Below are positions 1-8,367 of a stretch of DNA of 43,237 nucleotides, one piece after another. The stretch comes from Geobacter sp. (GTDB lineage Bacteria > Desulfobacterota > Desulfuromonadia > Geobacterales > Geobacteraceae), in NCBI GenBank assembly GCA_003314535.1, contig POSG01000026.1:1-43237 (forward strand), in the 5' to 3' direction. Position numbers and translations under genes: made by a program. Every line of letters starts with the position of its first letter. Within the stretch, counting starts at the first letter, position 1. Under the pieces are notes generated by a model. It worked only from the letters and a program-made list of their open reading frames with translations. It ran no database searches and was not told the origin of the DNA.

Positions 1-123
1 CCGCTACTGGATCAGTTCAAGAATCTGTTGCGTTTTGCCCCGGCTTGTCAGGTTCGCAGATCAAAAAACTCAGGTATCCGACACTTGCCGGGGGCAATAC
101 CTTTGTTTGGGTTATAAATCCGT
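1..123 (+). mobile_element. Left copy of an inverted boundary repeat with the 3' end of an unidentified ORF (partial)
   Basis: Positions 1-123 are identical to the reverse complement of 43112-43234. Frame 1 is open from the first base to a TAA at 115-117, encoding 38 residues that end in IPLFGL. The right copy keeps the same frame open to the window edge. A coding 3' end with its stop only six bases from the edge of the repeated block suggests the end of an insertion sequence whose transposase C-terminus lies here. I do not recognise the peptide, so the IS assignment is an inference. A multicopy gene or a mis-assembled inverted duplication are the alternatives. Confidence 0.45.
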
Positions 124-169
124 TTTTTTTCGCTTCACAACCAGTCTCCACTCTTGCAGCAACCTTTCT

Positions 170-685
170 TCACTTCCTCAACATCTTCATGATCTCCCCC
201 ATGAAAACCGGAATATCAGACGGCTGACGCGAAGTGATGAGGTTCCCGTCCACAACAACCTCGGAATCCTGGTAAATCACCCCTGCCACCTTCATTTCCG
301 GGGCCACAGATTTGTAGCAGGTTGCGCGCCGGCCATTCAGAAGGCCTGCCGTAATGAGTATCTGGGGCCCATGGCAAATTGCCGCAACCGGCTTTCCCGA
401 TGCAAAGAAACGCCGCGCTATCTCCAGTGCGCACTGCAGCTTCCGCAAGGATTCCGGAGCCTTTCCTCCCGGCAGGAAGAGCAGGCCGTAATGTTCCGGT
501 TCGACTTCTTCCAGGCTCAGGTTAGCGTTCACTTCGTAGCCGTGCTTGCCGGTGATCTTTCCCTTTGCCACGGAAGCAATGTCCACTTCGAACCCCTCTT
601 CCCGGAAACGGTAATAGGGCGCCAGAAGTTCCGTATCTTCAAAGTTCTCCGCACTCACTATAAGCACTTTCACTGTATCCCCCAC
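170..685 (-). CDS. DJ-1/PfpI family protein (class I glutamine amidotransferase-like)
   Basis: This 171-residue protein has the size and motifs of the PfpI/DJ-1/YhbO group. The nucleophile elbow AICHGP places the reactive Cys at residue 104 followed by His105. An N-terminal FEDTEL segment (15-20) corresponds to the acidic residue that contacts the cysteine in PfpI. Members act as cysteine-dependent proteases, glyoxalase/deglycase-type enzymes or chaperones, and the sequence does not say which. The first start is GTG at 683-685, ten bases after an AAGGA. An in-frame GTG four codons later would give the family-typical MKVL start. The gene stands alone on the minus strand, divergent from the dienelactone hydrolase gene. 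Confidence 0.85.
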   Translation of the reverse strand: MGDTVKVLIVSAENFEDTELLAPYYRFREEGFEVDIASVAKGKITGKHGYEVNANLSLEEVEPEHYGLLFLPGGKAPESLRKLQCALEIARRFFASGKPVAAICHGPQILITAGLLNGRRATCYKSVAPEMKVAGVIYQDSEVVVDGNLITSRQPSDIPVFMGEIMKMLRK

Positions 686-738
686 GGTTCATCTGTCCTT
701 AACCTATGGTTGCCGGTCTGTCAATTCTATCACTTATG

Positions 739-759
739 CCCTGCCCTTCAACGGCAGGG
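739..759. promoter_or_regulatory. Inverted repeat between divergent genes
   Basis: CCCTGCC at 739-745 and GGCAGGG at 753-759 form a perfect 7-bp stem with a 7-base loop. It lies between the PfpI gene (minus) and the dienelactone hydrolase gene (plus). No T-run follows on either strand, so it is more like an operator or mRNA leader structure than a terminator. Function is not known. Confidence 0.25.
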
Positions 760-849
760 AGTTGCGGACCCGCTGTAACCATCCCCGCTGTGCGTTGATT
801 TCATTTTGATATACTTGATCCTGTTGAACCACCTGCAAGGAGGCAGAAC

Positions 850-1632
850 ATGAAAACAACCCTTTTCCTTATGCTGACCCTTGTCGGCACTGCATTGGCA
901 GCGGAGGCGGAACTGGTAACAAAGACCGTGGAATACCGTCAGGGAAACGCGATTCTTGAAGGTTTTCTCGCCTGGGACGATGCGGTCAAGGGAAAGCGGC
1001 CCGGTGTGCTCGTGGTGCACGAATGGACCGGCCTCGGAAATTATGTGAAAAAGAGGGTGGAACAGCTCGCACGCCTTGGGTACGTTGCATTTGGCGCCGA
1101 CATCTACGGCAAGGGAATCAGGCCGCCAACTCCGGAGGCCGCGAGCAGGGAGGCGGGGAAATACAAAGCCGACCGGAGCCTTTTGCGCTTGAGGGCGCGG
1201 GCGGGCATGGATCAGCTGTCGGGTCACCCCATGGTCGACCGCTCCCGCATTGCCGCTATCGGCTACTGTTTTGGCGGGACAACGGTGCTTGAACTGGCCA
1301 GGAGCGGCGCCGACCTGCAGGGCGTGGTAAGTTTCCACGGGGGCTTGGACACGCCTTTTCCCGATGACGCCTCCAGGATCAGGGCCAGGGTACTTGCTCT
1401 CCACGGCGCCGACGACCCCTTCGTGCCGCCGGCACAGGTTGCCGGCTTCCAGGATGAGATGAGGAAAGGCCACGTTGACTGGCAGATGGTCTTCTACGGG
1501 GGCGCGGTCCACAGTTTCACCAATCCCGAGGCCGGCAATGACCCGGCTAAAGGCGCCGCCTACAACGAAAAAGCCGACCGGCGCTCGTGGGAGGCCATGA
1601 AATCCTTTTTCAAGGAGATCTTTTCCAACTAG
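850..1632 (+). CDS. Exported dienelactone hydrolase family protein
   Basis: This is a 260-residue alpha/beta hydrolase. The first about 18 residues are a signal peptide (MKTTLF, hydrophobic core, ALAAEA), so the enzyme is probably periplasmic. The DLH-type triad is visible: nucleophile Cys140 in GYCFGG, an Asp at 188 or 189 in GADDPF, and His221 in AVHSFT. A Cys rather than Ser nucleophile is the hallmark of dienelactone hydrolases, which cleave cyclic esters. The substrate is unknown. An AAGGAGG ribosome binding site sits 6 bases before the ATG. It is one of few plus-strand genes in the left half and appears monocistronic. Confidence 0.9.
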   Translation: MKTTLFLMLTLVGTALAAEAELVTKTVEYRQGNAILEGFLAWDDAVKGKRPGVLVVHEWTGLGNYVKKRVEQLARLGYVAFGADIYGKGIRPPTPEAASREAGKYKADRSLLRLRARAGMDQLSGHPMVDRSRIAAIGYCFGGTTVLELARSGADLQGVVSFHGGLDTPFPDDASRIRARVLALHGADDPFVPPAQVAGFQDEMRKGHVDWQMVFYGGAVHSFTNPEAGNDPAKGAAYNEKADRRSWEAMKSFFKEIFSN

Positions 1633-1644
1633 GGGAAGGTTTTC

Positions 1645-2268
1645 TCATTCGCGGGATGGAGATTCGTCCCCAGCCAGCAATTCCCGCAACCGTCTGGCAT
1701 CCGCCCGCTCCATCGGCCGTCCGGTGATGCTGCTCACCGGGCGGCGGTGGCGCTCGGACGTATGGTAGACCGTGCAGTCGATCACCAGCCCGTTCTGCTC
1801 CAGGTAGAGGTGATAATACTCGCGGAACTCGCTCCCATAGCGGATGGAAACCGTTTCCGGATCATAGGGAATACCCCGTTCCTCAAGGAACATCTCCACA
1901 TCTTCCGGTGCATCGGCAAACAGGTGGATATCGATATCGCTCCGCTCTGTGACCGTGCCGGTGAGAACCGAACCCACCAGGAACGGTCGGAACTGCTCGA
2001 ACAGTTCCAGCAGGGAAAGGGCCAACTCTCTCATGCGCAGCAAACGCTCCGGTTGCGCCTCACCCTCGTGCATGCAGATCAAAAGGCTCAGCTCCCGGTG
2101 GATCTCGGCATTGGAGGGTAGATGGGAACCGAGGGAAAGGGCCTTCTCCGGCCCGAATGCCTTGGCGGCCTTCCGCTTGGCATCCCGGTATTCCTTAACT
2201 CCTTCCTCGTACATTATGCGGGCAGCCTCGCGGGCGATACTGGCGCGTATCCGGTCTGCAGTTCTCAT
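1645..2268 (-). CDS. Nucleotidyltransferase-fold protein (Pol beta superfamily)
   Basis: This 207-residue protein has an N-terminal helical region (1-95) followed by the nucleotidyltransferase signature: Gly99-Ser100, then Ser110-Asp111-Ile-Asp113 as the first metal-binding pair. A possible third carboxylate lies in the later LVIDCTVY segment. This is the fold of MNT-type and aminoglycoside nucleotidyltransferases and DNA polymerase beta. The substrate cannot be inferred. No HEPN partner is visible next to it, which argues against a HEPN/MNT toxin-antitoxin pair. It converges with the dienelactone hydrolase gene (12-base gap) and lies just downstream of the M48 protease gene on the same strand. 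Confidence 0.75.
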   Translation of the reverse strand: MRTADRIRASIAREAARIMYEEGVKEYRDAKRKAAKAFGPEKALSLGSHLPSNAEIHRELSLLICMHEGEAQPERLLRMRELALSLLELFEQFRPFLVGSVLTGTVTERSDIDIHLFADAPEDVEMFLEERGIPYDPETVSIRYGSEFREYYHLYLEQNGLVIDCTVYHTSERHRRPVSSITGRPMERADARRLRELLAGDESPSRE

Positions 2269-2323
2269 GGCAATTCCGATCCTCGCGGATCCTGCAGTGC
2301 TCCAAAGGATATTTCAGGGTGTT

Positions 2324-3379
2324 TCAAACCCGTGCCTCCCGCTCCTGGAGCGTTCTGCCGATGGTCATGAGCCGGTGGATACGCATCCTCATGGGCGGGT
2401 GGGTGGCAAACCAGCTTGTCCCGGCATCAGACCCCACATCTGCGGCCGTGGGGGAAGCTATGCAGAGATGAGCGCTAGCCGGTTTGACCAGGGCAGTCGG
2501 TGAAACCGCTGCAGCGATTTTTTCCAGGGCCTGGGCCAGGGCTTCGGGGTTGCGGGTGAACTGGGCAGCCGAGGCATCCGCCAGGTATTCCCGTTCCCGG
2601 CTGACCATGAGCGCCATCAACTGGGTGACAAAGGGGGCAAGAATAACCGAAACCAGCCACAGGGCGAAGATGATTCCCCCGATTTTCCTGTCGTCACTCT
2701 CCCCCCCGCCGCTCGAACCGATGCCGAGCAACCGCGAGCGGCCGACGAACTCTGAAATGAGTGCAGCCAGCCCGACCAGCACCGCCAGGGCAGTCATGAG
2801 CCTGGTATCCTGGTTTTTCAGGTGGGCGATCTCATGGGCCACCACCCCCTGGATTTCATCCCGGTTGAGGACCCGCAGCAGCCCTTCGGTAACCGCGATG
2901 TGATAGTCGCCTTCTTTCAGTCCGACTGCCAGGGCGTTGGGATCGGGATCGGGAATGATCCAGACTTTCGGCATGGTCATCGAGGAAGCGATGCACATCT
3001 CCTCCACGACGTTGAGCAGGGTTTGCTCCCCGGGCGAGCGGTTCCGGTCAGCCGGCCGCGCCAGCATGGCCCCCAGCACTGTGCCGGCGGCATTGGACAT
3101 GCTCCACCAGGCAAGTCCGACCCCGGCCATGCCCACTATCAGTGTGAAGATGGGACGGAAATGCTTCTCTTTCTTCACCGGGGATGTTGAAGGTGCTGAT
3201 GAAGTGTAATGATGGCGGTAACGATAGCCGTAACTGCCGGTCCGGACGTTGCCGCCGCTCCAGTAGTAAAGGGCAAGGTCAAGCCCCAGACCCAGCCAGA
3301 TCAAGAAGAGGACGAAACAGACCACGATGAGCCTGGTCTTCTTCCGGTTCTTTTCCTGCAGATCGAAAAATGTGGCCAT
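2324..3379 (-). CDS. M48 family zinc metalloprotease (HtpX-like membrane protein)
   Basis: This 351-residue protein has an N-terminal membrane segment (about 16-38), a second at about 76-95, the zinc-protease motif HEIAH at 182-186, hydrophobic segments at about 194-212 and 236-256, and the downstream metal-ligand motif around Glu264 and Asp268 (EYLAD). This layout is that of HtpX-like M48 proteases, which degrade damaged membrane proteins. It is longer than E. coli HtpX (about 293 residues) because of extra N-terminal sequence. A GGAGA site precedes the ATG. The upstream gene is lemA, 19 bases away, a frequent operon partner of M48 proteases. Confidence 0.9.
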   Translation of the reverse strand: MATFFDLQEKNRKKTRLIVVCFVLFLIWLGLGLDLALYYWSGGNVRTGSYGYRYRHHYTSSAPSTSPVKKEKHFRPIFTLIVGMAGVGLAWWSMSNAAGTVLGAMLARPADRNRSPGEQTLLNVVEEMCIASSMTMPKVWIIPDPDPNALAVGLKEGDYHIAVTEGLLRVLNRDEIQGVVAHEIAHLKNQDTRLMTALAVLVGLAALISEFVGRSRLLGIGSSGGGESDDRKIGGIIFALWLVSVILAPFVTQLMALMVSREREYLADASAAQFTRNPEALAQALEKIAAAVSPTALVKPASAHLCIASPTAADVGSDAGTSWFATHPPMRMRIHRLMTIGRTLQEREARV

Positions 3380-3398
3380 GGCTTTTCTCCGGCCGGGA

Positions 3399-3980
3399 TC
3401 ACTTCATGGAAAGATCGACCACCGGCACGGCGCGGTCCGCCTCGTCGGTGATCTCCCACAGTTGGGCCGGTGCGGCGCCGGCCATGCCGGCCATCAGCAC
3501 GGTAGGAAACTGGCGCTGGGTCACGTTATAAATGGTTGCAGTATCGTTGTAGGCCTGCCGTGCAAACGCCACCTTGTTTTCGGTGGAGGCGAGTTCCTCC
3601 TGCAACTGTCCGATGTTACCCGTTGCCTTGAGATCGGGATAGGCTTCCACAACTGCCATGAAACGGGTGAGGGCCGCGGAAAGAACCCCCTCTGCGGCAG
3701 CAACCTGGCCCGCCGTGGCCGGCGTTGCGGAAGCGCAGGCATTCACAGCCGAATTCCGCGCCGCGACTACAGCTTCCAGTGTTTCCCGTTCGAACTGCAT
3801 GGCCCCCTTGGCTGCGTTTATCAGGTTCGGAATCAGGTCGTGGCGGCGCTTCAGCTGGACATCGATTTGCTTCCATGCATTGTCCGTCTGTCCTTTGAGT
3901 GAAATCAGACGGTTATAGGCGGATACGAGCAGAAAAAGTATTGCAACGACAATTACCAGAAAAACGATTCCAACCATCAT
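3399..3980 (-). CDS. lemA: LemA family protein
   Basis: This 193-residue protein has one N-terminal membrane helix (about 2-20) followed by the LemA core, including YNRL, LKGQTDNAWKQIDVQLKRR and DLIPNL segments typical of the family. LemA proteins are membrane-anchored helical bundles of uncertain biochemical role. The gene starts with ATGATG after a GGGGGGAAG stretch and is followed by the M48 protease gene, so the two are probably cotranscribed and may act together in membrane protein quality control. That functional link is inferred from co-occurrence. Confidence 0.92.
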   Translation of the reverse strand: MMVGIVFLVIVVAILFLLVSAYNRLISLKGQTDNAWKQIDVQLKRRHDLIPNLINAAKGAMQFERETLEAVVAARNSAVNACASATPATAGQVAAAEGVLSAALTRFMAVVEAYPDLKATGNIGQLQEELASTENKVAFARQAYNDTATIYNVTQRQFPTVLMAGMAGAAPAQLWEITDEADRAVPVVDLSMK

Positions 3981-4008
3981 GGCGCTTCCCCCCTTTTTTC
4001 CATTTAAT

Positions 4009-4203
4009 ATGTCGGCAGCAGTGGAAATGTGCAGTAAATGTCACCAGGCTCTCCAAAAGTTGGCACTGTTTCGGAGCGCTGTAATGAAAAACAGCCTCTC
4101 AGCCCGGTTCGTATCCGGTCGCCAACCGAACTGCTGTCATTGCTGCAATGTTCGGGCCATTGCAAAAACCGAAATCATGCGGAAAGGTCCCGTTAAGGAT
4201 TGA
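4009..4203 (+). CDS. Possible small cysteine-rich protein (low confidence)
   Basis: The 342-base stretch 3981-4322 has no other gene. A plus-strand frame from ATG 4009 encodes 64 residues with two cysteine clusters, MCSKCH near residue 7 and CCHCC near residue 41, resembling a zinc knuckle (the first also fits CxxCH). There is no recognisable ribosome binding site and no signal peptide, and it begins divergently from lemA inside the likely lemA promoter region. It may be chance. Confidence 0.2.
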   Translation: MSAAVEMCSKCHQALQKLALFRSAVMKNSLSARFVSGRQPNCCHCCNVRAIAKTEIMRKGPVKD

Positions 4204-4322
4204 GTGAAGGGAACATGATGGCGAAATTCAAGTCGGCGGTCACAGGAATCCCTGCGCACTGCCCGCCATATTCACTTTGAGGATCACGCTCGATTTTCTG
4301 CAGCAAACACAACGCGCGGCAA

Positions 4323-4868
4323 TCAATCATCTCCCGGATTCGCATGGCCAACCATGTTTTTCTGATGGACAAACATCAACGCACCGGTGTCAAAGCCAAG
4401 ACTTTTGGCTTTCTGAACGAGGGAATCAGTGACGGTTCGCGGAAGCTCCGGCTGCCTGGCCAGAATCCACAGGTAGTCCCTGCTGTTGCCGCAAATGAGC
4501 ACGTATGAATATTTTTGCCCGTCGATCCCGATTATGTTGTAGCCGCTGTAAAACGGGCCGAAAAAAGAAACCTTGAGTCGGCCCACATCTGTCCCGGAAA
4601 CAAAATACGCCTTTCCCACCGCTTCCTTCCACCGTTTGAGCTCCGGATCGAACCCCCGGTTCACGACTCGCAGGCTGCCATCCTTGCCGAGACTGTAAGT
4701 TGCCGTGACGTTCTCCAGTCCTCTTTCAAAAGAGTGGTCGAGTCTGGCGATCTCATACCAGGTACCCAGATAGCGTTGCACATCGAAGCCCTTTACTGCC
4801 GTGACGCCATCGGGAATCCGGGCGCAGCCCGCCAGACCAAGTATCAGCGCTATCAGAATAATTCTCAT
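4323..4868 (-). CDS. blc: Outer-membrane lipoprotein lipocalin (Blc-like)
   Basis: From ATG 4868 the product is 181 residues with a lipoprotein signal peptide (MRIILIALILGLAGC), so Cys15 would be lipidated. The lipocalin signature GTWYEIARLDHSFERGL follows (Gly35-Trp37), then TATYSL and later beta-strand motifs typical of bacterial Blc lipocalins, which bind fatty acids or lysophospholipids at the outer membrane. The start at 4868 is preferred over an in-frame ATG at 4931 because it begins directly with the signal peptide and follows a GGGAG site. Confidence 0.9.
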   Translation of the reverse strand: MRIILIALILGLAGCARIPDGVTAVKGFDVQRYLGTWYEIARLDHSFERGLENVTATYSLGKDGSLRVVNRGFDPELKRWKEAVGKAYFVSGTDVGRLKVSFFGPFYSGYNIIGIDGQKYSYVLICGNSRDYLWILARQPELPRTVTDSLVQKAKSLGFDTGALMFVHQKNMVGHANPGDD

Positions 4869-4993
4869 GGACTTCACTCCCGGGCAATAGGGAAATGCCA
4901 TAGCCATTTCTCCTGCCACGACAATACTCATTTCCGCAATTTCTCCATGAAGACAATTTCCACTTCAGGGACAATCGCGCTGCCCGATACTAG

Positions 4994-5014
4994 TATACCC
5001 GAGTTTTCGGTATA
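4994..5014. promoter_or_regulatory. Small inverted repeat in the lipocalin upstream region
   Basis: TATACC (4994-4999) and GGTATA (5009-5014) form a perfect 6-bp stem around a 9-base loop, about 125 bases upstream of the lipocalin start. It could be an operator. No promoter elements could be assigned with confidence. Confidence 0.2.
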
Positions 5015-5139
5015 AGCGGATGTTTCAATCATTCTTCTTCCTGGTGAACATTGGGTAACGATGCCCCGTTCATGACGGAAAAGAGGGGCACCGTTCCTCA
5101 CGATGTCCCTCTTTTACACCCGAATCTGACAAGGAAGTC

Positions 5140-5559
5140 TCAGCTTCCCGTCAGCAGTTCAAGAATCCTTTCGAGACTGATCACCAGTTGTCCGTGCCCT
5201 TCTTTGAGATAGACCCCGAACTGGGCAACCAGCGAATATGCCGCGGCGAACTGCGCCAGGGCAAATCCGGCGATCGTGAACTGGCAGACGCTTATGAGGC
5301 CGATGCCGAACTGGGAAATGGTGACGATGCCGCAGGCGAACTGGCCGATGGCAATCACGCCCTTGGCAACGACCGGAACCCTGTTGGGACGGTACTTGAA
5401 GGAAATGTGCAGCAGCGGAAGGCCCAAAAGGGTCGATTCGGATTTGTACTCGAACCCCCAGCCATCCCATTTCTCCCGCGCCGGGTACGGTGCCCCGCAC
5501 TGGGGGCAGGTGAAGGCCTCTTCGGAAACCTCGCGTCTGCATTCACGGCAGGGTCTCAT
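5140..5559 (-). CDS. Zinc-ribbon protein with five hydrophobic decapeptide repeats
   Basis: This 139-residue protein starts with a zinc ribbon (Cys4, Cys7, Cys18, Cys21). Residues 71-120 are five in-register 10-residue repeats, each with Gln-Phe at positions 3-4: IGQFACGIVT, ISQFGIGLIS, VCQFTIAGFA, LAQFAAAYSL, VAQFGVYLKE. The repeats are also visible in the DNA as 30-base periodicity. Each decad can be read as two pentads with a central bulky residue, recalling pentapeptide-repeat beta-helices, but the high hydrophobicity suggests membrane association. GGGAGGT precedes the ATG. It lies 46 bases downstream of another zinc-ribbon gene (TM2 protein), and the two are likely an operon. Function unknown. 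Confidence 0.85.
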   Translation of the reverse strand: MRPCRECRREVSEEAFTCPQCGAPYPAREKWDGWGFEYKSESTLLGLPLLHISFKYRPNRVPVVAKGVIAIGQFACGIVTISQFGIGLISVCQFTIAGFALAQFAAAYSLVAQFGVYLKEGHGQLVISLERILELLTGS

Positions 5560-5605
5560 GATACCTCCCGCGCCATTGAAAAAACACCTAAGTGATTGGC
5601 AGGCA

Positions 5606-6064
<459 letters not shown>

Positions 6065-6114
6065 TCAGGCGCCACGGTCCGCGGAACCTCACCGCAACAA
6101 TCCCTGCGGTTATT

Positions 6115-7434
6115 TCAAGCCCGGGCGGACGGTGAAGCCTTGGCGATGGACTGCCGGTAGCCGAAATTCATCGGGAAGAAGAAATTGTACCTGGTGCCGT
6201 TCCCCCACATCCTCTTGAATATGGAAGAATAGGAAAAACTTTCCTTCAAGGCTGACCAATAGCCATCCAGCAACCGCTCCGGGGTCATGTTCTTCGGCCG
6301 GAAGACGACGTTGTGCGTGTTGTAGTGGTTCCAGTCATGGTCTATTATCCGCCCTTCAGCTACCATCTGGCGGTAGAGGACAGTTCCCGGATAGGGGGTG
6401 AGGATCGAGTAGTAGACCACATCGACCTTCGCTTTCTGCGCGAACTCCACCGTCCGCTCGAACACCCCCTCGTCGTCGGTGTCGAAGCCGAAGATAAAGG
6501 AGCCTTTGACACCGATGCCGTGGTCATGCATCCGCTTGACCACGTCCAGGTACTGCTGCGGCTTGTTGACCCCCTTGTTCACGGATTTGAGTGTCTCCGC
6601 CGACAGGGACTCGAAACCCACCAGCAACCCCATGCAACCGCTCTTCCTGCACAGGGCGAGCATTTCGTCATCCTGGGCCATGTCCACCGAGGTCTGGCCG
6701 AGCCAGTCGAGACGGTACGGGATCATCCGGGTCAGAAGTTCGCGGGCGTGGCTCCTGCTGCTGATTATGTTGTCATCGTTGAAGAAGACCAGGTTCTGCC
6801 AGGTGAACCTGCCGGGAAAAGGCTTCATCGCCCTGATCTCTTCTTCAACATCGTCAACGGGACGGTTGCGGAACTTCCCGCCGAAAGAGCTGGTCACCGA
6901 ACAGAACTCGCAATTGAACGGGCACCCGCGGGTGGTCTCGACGAAGTGGACCGGAAGGTACCCCTTGCCCCGGTAGAGGTCCCAATCCGGAAGCGGCCTG
7001 CGGTCGAGGCAGGGAAAACCGCCCTCATGCCGATAGATGCTCTTCATCTGCCCGCGTCCAAGGTCGGCAAGCAGAACATCCCACAGGTCCTCGGCCTCTC
7101 CCACTACCACGCTGTCGCAATGCTGCAGGGCCTCCTCCGGCAGCTTGGAGACATGCATGCCGCCCATCACTACCGGAATGCCCCGGCTTCTGAAACGATC
7201 GGCAATTTCATACGCACGCTTCGCCACCGGCGTCATGGCGGTGATTCCCACCAAGTCGGCATCGCTGGAGAAATCCAGCGGTTCCACCTTTTCGTCGACG
7301 ATGTTGACTTCCCAGTCGGGAGGTGTCAAAGAAGCGAGTTTGAGAAGGCCGAGTGAAGGGAGGCGAAAGTAGAAGTCGCTTCCAAGGAGGCTCCGGTCGC
7401 CAAGGGGGGAGATAAGCAGCAAGCGTTTTTTCAT
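6115..7434 (-). CDS. B12-binding domain radical SAM protein
   Basis: This 439-residue protein has an N-terminal cobalamin-binding-type Rossmann domain (about 1-130, with VGITAMTP and VVMGGMHV segments) and a radical SAM core whose 4Fe-4S ligands are Cys171, Cys175 and Cys178 in RGCPFNCEFCSV. The domain order and length match the large BchE/HpnP/HpnJ-like class that methylates or rearranges unactivated carbons. The substrate cannot be read from the sequence, and no hopanoid, tetrapyrrole or natural-product cluster lies nearby. GAGGT precedes the ATG. It appears to be transcribed alone. Confidence 0.88.
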   Translation of the reverse strand: MKKRLLLISPLGDRSLLGSDFYFRLPSLGLLKLASLTPPDWEVNIVDEKVEPLDFSSDADLVGITAMTPVAKRAYEIADRFRSRGIPVVMGGMHVSKLPEEALQHCDSVVVGEAEDLWDVLLADLGRGQMKSIYRHEGGFPCLDRRPLPDWDLYRGKGYLPVHFVETTRGCPFNCEFCSVTSSFGGKFRNRPVDDVEEEIRAMKPFPGRFTWQNLVFFNDDNIISSRSHARELLTRMIPYRLDWLGQTSVDMAQDDEMLALCRKSGCMGLLVGFESLSAETLKSVNKGVNKPQQYLDVVKRMHDHGIGVKGSFIFGFDTDDEGVFERTVEFAQKAKVDVVYYSILTPYPGTVLYRQMVAEGRIIDHDWNHYNTHNVVFRPKNMTPERLLDGYWSALKESFSYSSIFKRMWGNGTRYNFFFPMNFGYRQSIAKASPSARA

Positions 7435-7563
7435 CGGCTACCTCATGGGACTCTAACGCCCTGATGTCTCATGGAAAATCCGTCATTTGCCATCACTCTT
7501 CCTGCATATCATCAGAACGCGATAATGGCAAGCGGTAACAGCCTGTGCTGTGAAAAAAAGTCT

Positions 7564-8364
7564 CTACAGGTCATAGAGCTCGGGACGTCGGTCGTCCAAT
7601 ACCTTCATGCCCGACCTGACTTCGGAAACCAGATCCATTTCGATTTCCGCAGTCAAAAGCATTTCTTCCTCAGGAGCTTCAGCAACAGTGTCTCCCCAAG
7701 GGTCCACGATCGTCGAATGGCCGAAGTAATTCACCGAGCCTTCGGTCCCCAGGTCTTCACTGCCTGCCCGGTTCACGGCAATGAAATACATCTGGTTTTC
7801 TATGGCCCGTGCCCGGATGAGTATCCTCCAGTGCTCCAGGCGGGGATGGGGAAACGCTGCGGAACAGATCGTGATGCATGCGCCTCTGAGCGCATAAGTT
7901 CTGAACAGTTCCGGAAAGCGGATATCGTAACAGACGGCCAGCCCCGTCGGCCCCCATGGCGTATCCGCCACAACCGGCGAGTTCCCCGCCGCGATATGGT
8001 TGCACTCACCCATCTGGCTGAACAGGTGGATCTTGCGATACACCGCCGTCACATCTCCTTCCGGTGAAACCAGCAGTGACGTATTGGCAATATTGCCATC
8101 ATCATCGAGGGCAGGCATTGAGCCGTTGATCCAAATGCGGCGACGCCGTGCCAGGTCAGCCACCCCGCTGATTATGCCCCCATGCTTTCCAGCCATTTGC
8201 CCTATGGTTTCCCAGTGAAAGCCGGTGGTCCACATCTCCGGGAAACATACCAGGTCGCTCCCCCTGGCCGAGGCTTCGGCAACCAGGGCTTCCGCCTTGA
8301 GCAGGTTCTCCTCCAGCAGTCCCGATGCGACATTCATCTGGGCAATGGAAAGGGTAAGTTTCAT
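7564..8364 (-). CDS. Carbon-nitrogen hydrolase (nitrilase superfamily)
   Basis: This 266-residue enzyme has the Glu-Lys-Cys triad of the superfamily: Glu43 in FPEMW, Lys111 in YRKIHLF and Cys145 in CYDIRFPELFR. The motifs and length resemble omega-amidase (Nit2/YafV-like) and related amidases rather than true nitrilases, but the substrate is inferred only at class level. It starts three bases after the ADP-ribosylglycohydrolase stop codon, so the two are translationally coupled and probably work on related metabolites. Confidence 0.88.
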   Translation of the reverse strand: MKLTLSIAQMNVASGLLEENLLKAEALVAEASARGSDLVCFPEMWTTGFHWETIGQMAGKHGGIISGVADLARRRRIWINGSMPALDDDGNIANTSLLVSPEGDVTAVYRKIHLFSQMGECNHIAAGNSPVVADTPWGPTGLAVCYDIRFPELFRTYALRGACITICSAAFPHPRLEHWRILIRARAIENQMYFIAVNRAGSEDLGTEGSVNYFGHSTIVDPWGDTVAEAPEEEMLLTAEIEMDLVSEVRSGMKVLDDRRPELYDL

Positions 8365-8367
8365 CTT

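Noticed and set aside
35-778. 247-codon plus-strand frame over the PfpI gene
   Set aside because: It is a shadow of the PfpI gene on the other strand that happens to run through from the boundary repeat.
748-1512. 254-codon minus-strand frame over the dienelactone hydrolase
   Set aside because: The plus-strand frame has a signal peptide, catalytic triad and strong ribosome binding site, so the antisense frame is a shadow.
1645-2268. MNT/HEPN toxin-antitoxin pair
   Set aside because: The nucleotidyltransferase motif is present, but no adjacent HEPN gene is visible and the protein is larger than typical MNT antitoxins.
5220-5380. Tandem 30-base DNA repeat resembling a repeat array
   Set aside because: The periodicity is produced by the in-frame decapeptide repeats of a protein gene. 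Units are contiguous, so it is not a CRISPR array.
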